Under the pieces are notes generated by a model. That model was not told the DNA's origin. It saw only the letters and a list, made by a program, of their open reading frames with translations, and did not search any database. Below, in pieces: positions 17,617 to 25,687 of a DNA stretch of 64,000 nucleotides. Every line of letters begins with the position of its first letter. The stretch's first letter is position 1. The position numbers and the translations under genes are program-made. This stretch comes from JBJMLO01 sp045805265 (GTDB taxonomy: Bacteria > Actinomycetota > UBA4738 > JACQTL01), in the NCBI GenBank assembly GCA_045805265.1, contig JBJMLO010000013.1:570137-634136 (forward strand), in the 5' to 3' direction.

Positions 17617-18531
17617 ATGATCCCGAAGCAGCTCGATCCGTCGCTCTTCTTCGCACGCTCCCGTCACGCCGCCCGGCACGCCGCGGCAGCGCCGAGCGTG
17701 CTCACCCGCCGCGGGTTCATCGGCCGGGTGGCCGGCGGAGCCGGGGCCGTCGTGGGAGCGTCGCTCCTCCGTCCGGGCGTCGCCCTGGCCGGCACGCAGA
17801 ACCCCGCGCCGAAGCCCACCACCCAGGTTGCGTCGATCAACGGCGTGGACTTCCACGTCACCTTCTTCGGCCCGGGGGTCGACCCGTCCGCGATCACGGA
17901 CTTCAGGGGGTCGGTGGGGGTGGCGGAGGTCCAGGGGACCGGCAGGGCGACCAACCCGGACGGGTCGAAGGAGACCCTGCTGTACGACACCGACATGCGG
18001 TTCATGAAGGGCGACTACATCGCCCAGGACGGGAAGCTCCGCACCGGCACGTTCGGCTTCGTCTGACTGGATCTCTACCGAGGTCAGTTCGACTTCGTGA
18101 ACTTCAGCACCCAGGTCCACGACTACAACCCCGGGATCACGCCGTATCCCAGCGGCCTGTTCTGGACGGAACGGTTCCCCGCGGACTCCGTGAACGTGAA
18201 CCTCGGCGACGGCTACGCCCACATGTCCAGGCTGAACATGCCGATCACCGACTACTTCGACATCCCGAACGCGCTGTTCCGGTTCGAGGATCCGGTGTCG
18301 GAGCCGGCGACCTGCTCCTTCGACATCCACTGGAGCGGTCCCGTCACGGACGTCTCGCACGTGAACGACCCCCAACAGGGATTCGCCGGCAAGTTCGTCC
18401 TGAGCCAGGCCACGATGACGTGGTCGGCCCACAACGCGGGCGGGTTCCGGTTCGAGTCGCACCACAGGAACACCACGAGCGTGTTCGCCCAGCTGGGCCG
18501 GATGCGCAACGGCGTCTTCTTCGGAGACTAG
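17617..18531 (+). pseudogene. Tat-exported protein interrupted by in-frame TGA
   Basis: One frame of 305 codons is broken by TGA at 18064-18066, after FGFV and before LDLYRGQF. Both halves look like real protein in the same frame. The N-terminal half carries a clear Tat signal (LTRRGFIGRVAGGAGAVVGA). The second half (GYAHMSRLNMPITDYFDIPN, HWSGPVTDVSHVND) has no family I recognise. A TGG (Trp) to TGA change or a sequencing error is the simplest explanation. Selenocysteine is unlikely, because the adjacent hairpin abuts the codon and lacks the GGUCU loop found in fdhA. A GGGGGGG ribosome-binding site precedes the ATG. Confidence 0.7.
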
Positions 18532-18550
18532 GCGGGGGAGGGGCACCCCG

Positions 18551-19075
18551 CTATGGGGAGCGGGGAGCCCAATGCCTGCGGTCGACCGAATAGGCCGCCC
18601 ATTCGACGTCCCATCGCGTCTCGACGCCGTCGAAGTGGAACCCGAGCCGCTCGAGCACGCCGCGCATCGGTGCGTTCGTCACGGCGGTGGCGGTCTCGAT
18701 CCGCTCGGCGCCGGCCTCGCCGAAGAGCCAGCCGCAGAACAGCCGGGTGGCCTCGGTCCCGATGCCTCGCCCCCGGTCCGGGGGCGCGAACAGCCCGATG
18801 CCCAGGAAGTAGCGCCCCGGCTGGACCTCGCGATCGGGCTCCTGGTACGAGCCGATCTCCCCGGCCAGGCGGCCGTCGACCTCGATCGCCAGGTCGAGCC
18901 ACTGGTCGTGCATGACGCCGGAGCGCTCCACGCGCTCGCGGAGCCGTTCCCGATCGGGCGGGCCCACCGGGCTCACGGTGGGGTCGTCGGCCGTCGACAT
19001 CCGCGCGTCGAACCAGGCGTCCAGCTCCTCGGGCCGGAACGCCCGCAGCGTGACCCGCTCCCCCCGGATCACCAC
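18551..19075 (-). CDS. GNAT acetyltransferase (RimJ/RimL type)
   Basis: The ~174-residue protein has GNAT features of the ribosomal-protein acetyltransferase branch. These are RGERVTLRAFRPEELDAWF at the start, the acetyl-CoA loop APPDRGRGIGTEATRL (R/Q-x-x-G-x-G/A), and NAPMRGVLERLGFHFDGVE near the end. The substrate is unknown. Two tandem GTG codons (19075, 19072) are the likely start; a TTG overlapping the upstream ctaF stop (19117) would add 14 residues. It probably shares the cta transcript. Confidence 0.85.
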   Translation of the reverse strand: MVIRGERVTLRAFRPEELDAWFDARMSTADDPTVSPVGPPDRERLRERVERSGVMHDQWLDLAIEVDGRLAGEIGSYQEPDREVQPGRYFLGIGLFAPPDRGRGIGTEATRLFCGWLFGEAGAERIETATAVTNAPMRGVLERLGFHFDGVETRWDVEWAAYSVDRRHWAPRSP

Positions 19076-19113
19076 CGGTCCCGCCCCCGCGCCGGGCGAC
19101 GCCGGCTCCGCGT

Positions 19114-19494
19114 TCAATCGCGGCTCTCGAGCATCAGCCCCACGGTCGCCCACACGAATAGTGTGAGGCCGAACACGAGGAGCCACAGCCCGAACACGAA
19201 CCCCTGGACGCCGATCGCCAGCCCGATCCCCATGACGAGCGGCCAGATGCTGCCGCTCGAGAACCGCCCCACGGTCGCGCCGGACGCCGCCTCGTGCTCG
19301 GCGTCCGGGTCGTCCTCGGGGCGCGGGACGCGGCCCATCTTCCACAGCAGGTAGCCGCCGATCATGGCCGAGGCCGTCCCCATGAACAGCAGCATGGCGA
19401 ACCCCGCGTCCTCGTAGGACAGGTACCAATACACGACGGCAACCGTCGCGCTGAACGCGCCGGCCCCGATCAGGAACCGCGGCTCGGTTGTCAT
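19114..19494 (-). CDS. ctaF: Cytochrome c oxidase subunit IV (actinobacterial)
   Basis: The 126-residue protein has four hydrophobic segments and the actinobacterial CtaF pattern (FSATVAVVYWYLSYEDAG, GTASAMIGGYLLWK, GRFSSGSIWPLVMG). It is a small structural subunit of the aa3 oxidase. It is the third gene of ctaC-ctaD-ctaF on the minus strand, separated from ctaD by 121 bp holding strong inverted repeats. Confidence 0.93.
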   Translation of the reverse strand: MTTEPRFLIGAGAFSATVAVVYWYLSYEDAGFAMLLFMGTASAMIGGYLLWKMGRVPRPEDDPDAEHEAASGATVGRFSSGSIWPLVMGIGLAIGVQGFVFGLWLLVFGLTLFVWATVGLMLESRD

Positions 19495-19509
19495 GTCTTC
19501 ATCCTCGCC

Positions 19510-19594
19510 GGGCCGCCTGCGGCGGCCCGGCTCGGCCAGGGGGGATGCAGCAGCCTGATCCGCTCCGCTTCGCTCCGCGGGGCTGCTGCCCCCC
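19510..19594. repeat. Two hairpin-forming inverted repeats between ctaD and ctaF
   Basis: A short hairpin GGCCGCC-TGC-GGCGGCC lies near 19511-19527. A longer one pairs GCAGCAGCC (19547-19555) with GGCTGCTGC (19581-19589), extended by G-run (19539-19543) and C-run (19590-19594) arms. They could attenuate or process the ctaC-ctaD-ctaF mRNA, setting a lower level of ctaF, or form a partial terminator. No T tract follows. Confidence 0.5.
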
Positions 19595-19615
19595 TGGACC
19601 CCCTGATCTGCACCT

Positions 19616-21277
19616 TCATGCCCGCTTCGATTCCTCGACGTCCGGGTGCCCGCGGTGCCGCCAGTCGAACACCGGGCGCTCGCTGCGGATGGGGGGCAGC
19701 CAGTGGAAGTTGTGCTCCGGCGGCGGCGAGCTCGTGATCCACTCCAGCGTGTAGCCGCCCCACGGGTCGTCGCCCGCGGGTTCCTTCTTCCGGAACGCCC
19801 GCACGACGTTCACGATGAACAGGATCACGCCGATCGCCATCACATACGAGCCGATCGTGGCCACCAGGTTCGGCGTCGTCAGCGACTGCCCCGGCCCCAG
19901 GCTCGGCAGGTAGTCGGCGACCCGCCGCTGCATCCCGCGCAGCCCCAGCACGTGCATGGGCCAGAACGTCATGTTGAACCCGACGAACTCCAGCGCGAAC
20001 ACCAGCTTCCCGATGCGCTCGCTCAGCAGGTACCCGGTGATCTTGGGGAACCAGTACGAGAGGCCGGCGAAGATCGCGAAGAGCGACCCCCCGCCGAGGA
20101 CGTAGTGCATGTGCGCCACGATGAAGTACGTGTCTTGCGCCTGGTAGTCGAAGGGCGGCGACGCGATCATCACGCCCGTGATCCCGCCGATCAGGAAGTT
20201 CGCCATGAACCCGAGGCACCACAGCATGGGGGTGGCCAGGCGGATCGAGCCCCGCCACATCGTGCCGATCCAGTTGAAGAACTTGATGCCCGTCGGCACG
20301 GCGATGAGGAACGACATGAACGAGAAGAACGGGTTCAGCACCGCGCCCGTCGTGAACATGTGGTGCGCCCACACCGTCATCGACAGCCCGGCGATGGCCA
20401 TCGACGCCAGCACGAACCCCGTGTAGCCGAAGATCGGCTTGCGCGAGAACACCGGCACGATGTCGGTCACGATCCCGAAGAACGGCAGGATCATGATGTA
20501 GACCTCGGGATGCCCGAAGAACCAGAACAGGTGCTGGTACAGGATCACTGAGCCCCCGCCCGACGGGTCGAAGAAGTGCCCCCCGAAGTGCCGGTCGATG
20601 AACAGCAGGGACAGCGCGCCGGTGAGCGGGGGGAACGCCACCAGGATCATCAGCGACGTGATGATCATGTTCCAGGTGAACAGCGACAGGCGCCACATGG
20701 TCATGCCCGGCGCGCGGAGCATGAAGATGGTCGCCATCAGGTTGACCGCCGTCATGATCGACGACGTGGAGACCAGGACGATCCCCATGATCCACATGTC
20801 GGCGCCGACGCCGGGGCTCCCGAGCCGGTCCGACAGCGGCGCGTAGAACGTCCAGCCGGTCTGCGCGGCGCCGCCCGGCGCGAGGAACGACGCGTAGATC
20901 GTGATCCCGCCGAACAACAGCATCCAGTACGACAGCATGTTGAGGCGGGGAAACGCCATGTCCGGCGCGCCGATCTGCAGCGGGACGAAGTAGTTGGCGA
21001 GCCCCAGCCCCATCGGCGCGATGAACAGGAAGATCATCGTCGTGCCGTGGATCGTGAACAGCTGGTTGTAGAAGGACTTCCCCATCAGCTGCAGGCCGGG
21101 GCGGGCCAGCTCGGTGCGCATGAGCAGCGCGATCAGGCCGCCCAGCAGGAAGAAGACGAACGTCGTGCCGATGTACAGCAGCCCGATCTGCTTGTGGTTG
21201 GTGGTGGTCAGCCAGTCGAGCAGGCTCGCGCGCGTCCGTTCCGGTTCCTGCTCGTGGCGGATGCCGAGGGTCTTCAT
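19616..21277 (-). CDS. ctaD: Cytochrome c oxidase subunit I
   Basis: This is the catalytic subunit of the aa3 proton-pumping oxidase: 553 residues with 12 transmembrane helices. Recognisable sites are the low-spin heme ligand HGTTMIFLF, the CuB histidine and cross-linked tyrosine in FFGHPEVYIMILP, WAHHMFTTG with further CuB ligands, and VAHMHYVLGGGSLF with the heme a3 and heme a ligands. It follows ctaC with only 7 bp between, so both are co-transcribed. Confidence 0.98.
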   Translation of the reverse strand: MKTLGIRHEQEPERTRASLLDWLTTTNHKQIGLLYIGTTFVFFLLGGLIALLMRTELARPGLQLMGKSFYNQLFTIHGTTMIFLFIAPMGLGLANYFVPLQIGAPDMAFPRLNMLSYWMLLFGGITIYASFLAPGGAAQTGWTFYAPLSDRLGSPGVGADMWIMGIVLVSTSSIMTAVNLMATIFMLRAPGMTMWRLSLFTWNMIITSLMILVAFPPLTGALSLLFIDRHFGGHFFDPSGGGSVILYQHLFWFFGHPEVYIMILPFFGIVTDIVPVFSRKPIFGYTGFVLASMAIAGLSMTVWAHHMFTTGAVLNPFFSFMSFLIAVPTGIKFFNWIGTMWRGSIRLATPMLWCLGFMANFLIGGITGVMIASPPFDYQAQDTYFIVAHMHYVLGGGSLFAIFAGLSYWFPKITGYLLSERIGKLVFALEFVGFNMTFWPMHVLGLRGMQRRVADYLPSLGPGQSLTTPNLVATIGSYVMAIGVILFIVNVVRAFRKKEPAGDDPWGGYTLEWITSSPPPEHNFHWLPPIRSERPVFDWRHRGHPDVEESKRA

Positions 21278-21284
21278 GGAGGCA

Positions 21285-22052
21285 TCACGTCGGCGTCACC
21301 GCCGGGGCCGAGGGGGTTGGCGACTGCAGCTGCTGCTCTCGCTGTACCCACCGGTCGAACTCGTCGCGGGGGACGGCCCGCACGTAGAAGACCATGTCCG
21401 CGTGGTTCAGGCCGCAGAACTCGGCACACTCCCCGAGGAACTTGCCGGGGCGCGGGATCGTGATGTCGAACTGGTTGAGCTGCCCCGGGATGGCATCGCG
21501 CTTGAACAGGAACCGCGGGACGAAGAACGCGTGGATCACGTCCTGGGCGTGGAGGTTCACGTGGACGGTCTCCCCGACCGGGACGAGGAACACCGGGTAG
21601 CTCGTCGGCGAGCCGACGATGTCGATCCCGTACTGGGGGTAGGTGAAACGCCACTGCCACTGGAACGCGGTGGCGTCGACCGTGACCGCCGGGTTCGCCG
21701 CGATGTGGTCCACGTTGCGCTCGACCCGCCACGTCGCCACGAAGATCCCCAGGACGATGAGGACGGGGATCACCGTGTAGGTGATCTCCAGCGGGACGTG
21801 GTACCGCGTCTGCTCCGGCAGGTCCTCGTTCCTGCGCCGGTACCGGATCACCGAGAACAGGATCAGGCCCAGCGTGATCGACCCCACGACGATGGCGATC
21901 CAGAACATGAGCTCGTACAGCCCGGCGATCCGGCCCCCCTGATCCGTCCCAGGGGCGGGCGCGCCGAACCGGCAGGAGGACAACGCCACGAGGGCGAGCG
22001 CCGGCAGCAGCAGGCGGCGCACGGTCGCGAGACGGAGCCGATGGTCGGTCAC
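21285..22052 (-). CDS. ctaC: Cytochrome c oxidase subunit II
   Basis: The 255-residue protein is a lipoprotein (lipobox LVALSSC, Cys27) with two transmembrane helices and an extracytoplasmic cupredoxin domain. The CuA site is complete: His in AQDVIHAFF and GECAEFCGLNHADM near residues 208-221. The electron-entry Trp region is FQWQWRFTYP. It accepts electrons from the QcrC heme domain. The start is GTG at 22052 with GAGGA five bases upstream. The gene is divergent from ccmA. Confidence 0.97.
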   Translation of the reverse strand: MTDHRLRLATVRRLLLPALALVALSSCRFGAPAPGTDQGGRIAGLYELMFWIAIVVGSITLGLILFSVIRYRRRNEDLPEQTRYHVPLEITYTVIPVLIVLGIFVATWRVERNVDHIAANPAVTVDATAFQWQWRFTYPQYGIDIVGSPTSYPVFLVPVGETVHVNLHAQDVIHAFFVPRFLFKRDAIPGQLNQFDITIPRPGKFLGECAEFCGLNHADMVFYVRAVPRDEFDRWVQREQQLQSPTPSAPAVTPT

Positions 22053-22173
22053 GTGATCCTCGGGAGACGGTCTACCCCGTGGGACGGCGGCTCATCGTCG
22101 TCGGGCGGACCGGTTTCGACAACTCGGCCGCGGCGACGCGTCGATTGGGTGCCCTGGCCGCGGGGACCTGCGA

Positions 22174-22179
22174 TAGCCT
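22174..22179 (+). promoter_or_regulatory. Putative -10 box of the ccm operon
   Basis: TAGCCT lies nine bases before the ccmA GTG in the 136-bp divergent gap with ctaC, with no ribosome-binding site between, consistent with a leaderless start. Confidence 0.4.
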
Positions 22180-22188
22180 GTCCGCACC

Positions 22189-22917
22189 GTGGCCTCCCAG
22201 GCGACCTCCGACGTCGTGGCCGGCGGGCCGGTGCGGGCCGGGCCGGCCGCCGCCCCGGCCGTCGAGCTCCGTTCGATGACCCGCGTGTTCGGCGTGACCC
22301 CCGCGGTCGTGCGGGTCGACCTCCGTGTGGAGCGAGGGGAGACCGTGTTGCTCCGGGGGCCCAACGGCGCCGGGAAGAGCACGCTGCTGCGCGTGGTCGC
22401 CACGGCGCTGTCGCCGACGTACGGCGGCGGCTCGGTGCTGGGGTGCGACCTCCTCCGGGACCGGGTGGAGATCCGCCGCCGGGTCGAGTTGCTGGGGCAC
22501 CGGACCCGGCTGTACGAGGACCTCACTGCGGCCGAGAACCTCCGGTTCGCCTGCGCTATGACGGGATGCCCGGCGGCCGGCGTCGGCGAGGCCCTGGAGC
22601 GCGTCGGGCTCGCAGACGTCGCCGACGAGCGCGTGCGCGGGTTCTCCCAGGGCATGCGGCAGCGCGTGGCGGTGGCCCGGGCCGTGCTGCGCGCGCCGGA
22701 GCTGCTGCTGCTGGACGAGCCCTACGCCGGGCTCGACACGGAGGCCCGCGACGCCGTCGACCGGGCCGTGGTCGACGCCCGGGAGGCCGGCCGGACCGTG
22801 CTGCTGGCGACGCACGACGTCGGCCGCGGCTCGATCGCTACCCGGACCGTCGCGATGGACGGCGGGCGCCTCGTGGAGGAGCCCCGCGCCCTGACCGGGC
22901 CGGGGACGCCGGCATGA
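22189..22917 (+). CDS. ccmA: Heme exporter ATP-binding protein
   Basis: The 242-residue ABC ATPase has Walker A GPNGAGKST (residues ~59-67), a degenerate signature FSQGMRQRVAVARA, Walker B LLLLDEPYAGLD and an H-loop ATHD. With CcmB and CcmC it forms the complex that releases holo-CcmE in cytochrome c maturation System I. The identity rests on position directly before ccmB and ccmC. The ATG of ccmB overlaps its stop. Confidence 0.92.
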   Translation: MASQATSDVVAGGPVRAGPAAAPAVELRSMTRVFGVTPAVVRVDLRVERGETVLLRGPNGAGKSTLLRVVATALSPTYGGGSVLGCDLLRDRVEIRRRVELLGHRTRLYEDLTAAENLRFACAMTGCPAAGVGEALERVGLADVADERVRGFSQGMRQRVAVARAVLRAPELLLLDEPYAGLDTEARDAVDRAVVDAREAGRTVLLATHDVGRGSIATRTVAMDGGRLVEEPRALTGPGTPA

Positions 22918-23588
22918 GATTCCTCCACCAGACGGCCGCCGTGGCCGGCAAGGACCTCCGGATCGAGGTGCGGGGCCGGTACGCGCTGGGCGCCGTGCTG
23001 CCGTTCGCGGCCACGCTGCTCGTGTCGTTCGGCCTGTCGCTGGGACCGGGGCGGACGTTCCTGCAGCAGACCGCGCCGGGCCTGCTGTGGATCGCGGTGA
23101 CGTTCGCGGCGGTGCTGGCGTCGCGCCGCGCCTACGAGACCGAGGCCGAGGACGGCGCCCTGGAAGGCCTGCTGCTGGCGCCGGTGGACAAGGCGGCCGT
23201 GTACCTCGGAAAGCTCCTCGCAATCGCCGCGCAGCTGGTGGTGCTCGAGGTGCTGGTGGTGACCCTGACGGCAGGGCTGTTCGACCTGTCGGTGACCGGT
23301 GACGTGGGCCGGCTGGCGGCGGGATTCGCGCTGGGGACGCTCGGCCTGGCCGGCGTGGGCGCGCTGTTCGGGGCGCTGGACGTGTCGGCCCGGGCGCGCG
23401 AGGCCGTGTTCCCGCTGCTGGTGATGCCGCTCGCTGCCCCGGTCCTTGTTGCCGGGGTGAAGACGACCGCGCTGGCCACCTCGGCGCGCGGCGGGGAGGC
23501 CGGCGGTTGGCTGGGGCTCCTCCTGGCGTTCGACGTCGTGATCGTGGCTGCGGGAACGCTCGTCTACGGACAGCTGCTGGAGGACTGA
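22914..23588 (+). CDS. ccmB: Heme exporter membrane protein CcmB
   Basis: The 224-residue protein has six hydrophobic segments and typical CcmB stretches (KDLRIEVRGRYALGAVLPFA, EDGALEGLLLAPVDKAAVYLGK, PLLVMPLAAPVLVAGVKTT). It is the permease partner of CcmA. The coding region starts at an ATGA overlap and is followed five bases later by ccmC. Confidence 0.94.
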   Translation: MRFLHQTAAVAGKDLRIEVRGRYALGAVLPFAATLLVSFGLSLGPGRTFLQQTAPGLLWIAVTFAAVLASRRAYETEAEDGALEGLLLAPVDKAAVYLGKLLAIAAQLVVLEVLVVTLTAGLFDLSVTGDVGRLAAGFALGTLGLAGVGALFGALDVSARAREAVFPLLVMPLAAPVLVAGVKTTALATSARGGEAGGWLGLLLAFDVVIVAAGTLVYGQLLED

Positions 23589-23593
23589 CGCGG

Positions 23594-24403
23594 GTGAAGC
23601 CGGCCGAACGGATGATGGGCAAGCTGACGGCGCGCCGCGGCGAGCGCGCGCTGGGCGCGCTGGCACTCCTCGGCCTCGCCGTCACCGCCGTCATGGGACT
23701 CGTGGTCGCGCCGCCCGACCGGCCTCCCCCGGTGGGCCAGGGCGATCTGTACCGGATCATGTACGTCCACGTGCCGGCCGCGTGGCTCGCCTACCTGTGC
23801 TTCGCGGTGGTGTTCGTCGCGTCGATCGCGTACCTCCGGACCGGGAGGTCGCGGTGGGACCGGCTGGCCGCGGCGTCGGCGGAGATCGGCGTGGTGTTCA
23901 CCGCGCTCGCCATCGCCCTCGGATCGATCTGGGGGCGGCCCGCCTGGGGGACGTGGTGGACGTGGGACCCGCGGCTCACCACGACCGCGATCCTCCTGCT
24001 CATCTACGTCGGGTATCTCGCCGTGCGCAAGCTCTCCGACAATCCCCGGCGGCGCGGCCGGTGGGCGGCGGTGGTCGGCATCGTGGGATTCGCCGACGTG
24101 CCGATCGTGCACCTGTCGGTGACCTGGTGGCGCGGCCTGCACCAGGGCCCCACCGTGAAGCTTCCATCGGTGACGCTGGCCCCGATGATGACGACGACGC
24201 TCCTGGTGGCGGTGGCGGCGTTCACCGTCCTGTACGCATACCTGCTGACGCTCCGCCTGCGCGTGGGCCGGCTGGAGGAACGCGCGCTGGCCGAGGCGCT
24301 GTCGCCCCGGCTGGGCCAGCCCGTGTCGACCCTGGTGCCGGACGGCAACGACCACGCCCCGGAACGCGCGGCCCGGGACGAGGAGGTCAGCCCCCGTGCC
24401 TGA
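23594..24403 (+). CDS. ccmC: Heme-handling protein CcmC
   Basis: The 269-residue protein has six transmembrane helices. It carries the tryptophan-rich heme-binding motif WGTWWTWDPRLT and flanking histidines (MYVHVPAAWLAYL, PIVHLSVTWWRGLHQGP) that ligate heme in CcmC. It loads heme onto CcmE. The N- and C-terminal ~25 residues are hydrophilic. The GTG start at 23594 follows the ccmB stop by 5 bp, and it overlaps ccmD by 8 bp. Confidence 0.95.
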   Translation: MKPAERMMGKLTARRGERALGALALLGLAVTAVMGLVVAPPDRPPPVGQGDLYRIMYVHVPAAWLAYLCFAVVFVASIAYLRTGRSRWDRLAAASAEIGVVFTALAIALGSIWGRPAWGTWWTWDPRLTTTAILLLIYVGYLAVRKLSDNPRRRGRWAAVVGIVGFADVPIVHLSVTWWRGLHQGPTVKLPSVTLAPMMTTTLLVAVAAFTVLYAYLLTLRLRVGRLEERALAEALSPRLGQPVSTLVPDGNDHAPERAARDEEVSPRA

Positions 24404-24581
24404 CGCCGTCGTCGCCGCCATCAACGACCTCGGCTCCATCGCGGCCGCATGGATCCTCACCGCGGTGGCGCTCGGTGCCTACGTCGGGTACCTCCTGGCC
24501 CGGGCGCGGCGGGCGAGGCTCCGGGCCGAGGCCGTCGCCGCCCGCCGGGACCGGCCGCCGGGAACGGCCCCCGTGTCGTGA
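24396..24581 (+). CDS. ccmD: CcmD-like small membrane protein
   Basis: The 61-residue protein has one transmembrane helix (AAAWILTAVALGAYVGYLLA) followed by an Arg/Ala-rich cytoplasmic tail. Size, topology and position between ccmC and ccmE identify CcmD, which stabilises the CcmABC-CcmE complex. Sequence conservation is weak in this family, so context carries the call. Confidence 0.82.
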   Translation: MPDAVVAAINDLGSIAAAWILTAVALGAYVGYLLARARRARLRAEAVAARRDRPPGTAPVS

Positions 24582-24991
24582 CGAAGACGCGAGTGGTCAT
24601 CACGCTCCTCGTCATCGTGGGGGCGCTGGGGTGGGTCGCCGCCAAGGGCCTGTCGAGCAGCCTCGTCTACTACGACACCCCGTCGGAGATCCTGGCCAAG
24701 GGGCACTCGGCGATCGGGGAACGCCTCCGGCTCGGCGGCGAGGTCGTCCCGGGCTCGGTGGAGACCGCGCGGGGCGTGACGACGTTCGTCGTCACCGACG
24801 AGACGAGCCGGGTCTCCGTGATCGATCGGGGAGACCTGCCGGAGCTGTTCCGGGGTGGAGGGGGCGTCGTCGTCGAGGGCTCCCTCGGCCGCGACCTCGT
24901 GTTCCATGCCGACACCGTGCTGGTCAAGCACAACGGCGTGTACGAGCCGCCCAAGCCCGGCGAGACGCCGCACACGGCCGACGTCGGATAG
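24578..24991 (+). CDS. ccmE: Heme chaperone CcmE
   Basis: The 137-residue protein has a single N-terminal membrane anchor and an OB-fold domain (SSSLVYYDTPSEILAKG, RLRLGGEVVPGSVE, VVVEGSLGRDLVFHADTVLV). The heme-binding motif is KHNGVY: the histidine that binds heme covalently plus the downstream tyrosine, matching the E. coli type rather than the CxxxY variant. The GTG start overlaps the ccmD stop. Confidence 0.95.
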   Translation: MTKTRVVITLLVIVGALGWVAAKGLSSSLVYYDTPSEILAKGHSAIGERLRLGGEVVPGSVETARGVTTFVVTDETSRVSVIDRGDLPELFRGGGGVVVEGSLGRDLVFHADTVLVKHNGVYEPPKPGETPHTADVG

Positions 24992-25000
24992 GACCGGCCG

Positions 25001-25642
25001 ATGCAGGGGGGCGTGGACGATTCCATCCGGCGTCACCCCTCGAGTCTGGCCCCGCCCGAGCGCCATCGCCGGTTCGGGCCGTGGGGGATCCTGGCCGCCG
25101 GCGTCTCCGCCGGGGCGCTCGTGGCGGGCGGCCTGCTCGCGGTCTCCATCGCCACCTCGTCGGGGCGGGGGGAGGCCGGTCAGGTCATGGGACGGCCGGC
25201 GCCCGAGTTCCGTCTGCGGACCGTCGACGGTCGCACCACCATCAGCCTGTCGGGCCTGCGCGGCCGGGTGGTCGTGCTCAGCTTCGGGCGAAGCGGGTGC
25301 GGACAGTGCCGCTCCGCCGAGGCCGCGCTGGACCGGGCGTGGCGACACTTCCGGCAGGAAGGGGTGGTCGTGATGGGGGTCCGTACCATGGCCTCCGTCA
25401 CGGCCTCCCTACCGCCGCCCGACACCCTCCACCGGTGGCCCGAGCTGGCGGACCCCGGAGGACGCACGGCGTCGGCGTTCGGCGTCCACACCGTTCCCGA
25501 GACATTCGTGATCTCCGCGGACGGGCGGGTTGTGGCGGGGCTAGCCGGGTCGTTGAGCTATCCGGCGCTGGTGGCCCAGATCTCGATGCTGCTGGGGGTC
25601 CCGGCGACCCGAATGCCCACCGTTCGCCCGACGCCGTCGTAG
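25001..25642 (+). CDS. Membrane-anchored thioredoxin-like (TlpA/CcmG type) protein
   Basis: The 213-residue protein has an N-terminal anchor (residues ~27-50) and a TlpA-like domain: VMGRPAPEFRLRTVDGRTTI, then active site SGCGQC (residues ~99-104), and the cis-proline loop VHTVPETFVI. By position, nine bases after ccmE, it should be the CcmG-type reductant of apocytochrome c. The CGQC dipeptide is unusual, and CcmG-specific acidic residues were not recognised. A general TlpA reductase or a peroxiredoxin-like role is also possible. Confidence 0.82.
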   Translation: MQGGVDDSIRRHPSSLAPPERHRRFGPWGILAAGVSAGALVAGGLLAVSIATSSGRGEAGQVMGRPAPEFRLRTVDGRTTISLSGLRGRVVVLSFGRSGCGQCRSAEAALDRAWRHFRQEGVVVMGVRTMASVTASLPPPDTLHRWPELADPGGRTASAFGVHTVPETFVISADGRVVAGLAGSLSYPALVAQISMLLGVPATRMPTVRPTPS

Positions 25643-25643
25643 C

Positions 25644-25679
25644 CGGCCCGGGCGGCCCGGGCGGCCCGGGCGGCCCGGG
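25644..25679. repeat. Four tandem copies of a 9-bp GC repeat
   Basis: CGGCCCGGG is repeated four times without change in the 45-bp gap between the convergent thioredoxin-like and RTX-type genes. Each unit is self-complementary in part (CCCGGG), so the array can fold into GC hairpins on either strand and may end transcription from both sides. Confidence 0.7.
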
Positions 25680-25687
25680 AACCGGAA

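Noticed and set aside
18064..18100. A second selenocysteine/SECIS site in the Tat-exported gene
   Set aside because: The hairpin directly touches the TGA, has a bulge and a UACC loop, and lacks the GGUCU loop and 11-nt spacing seen in fdhA.
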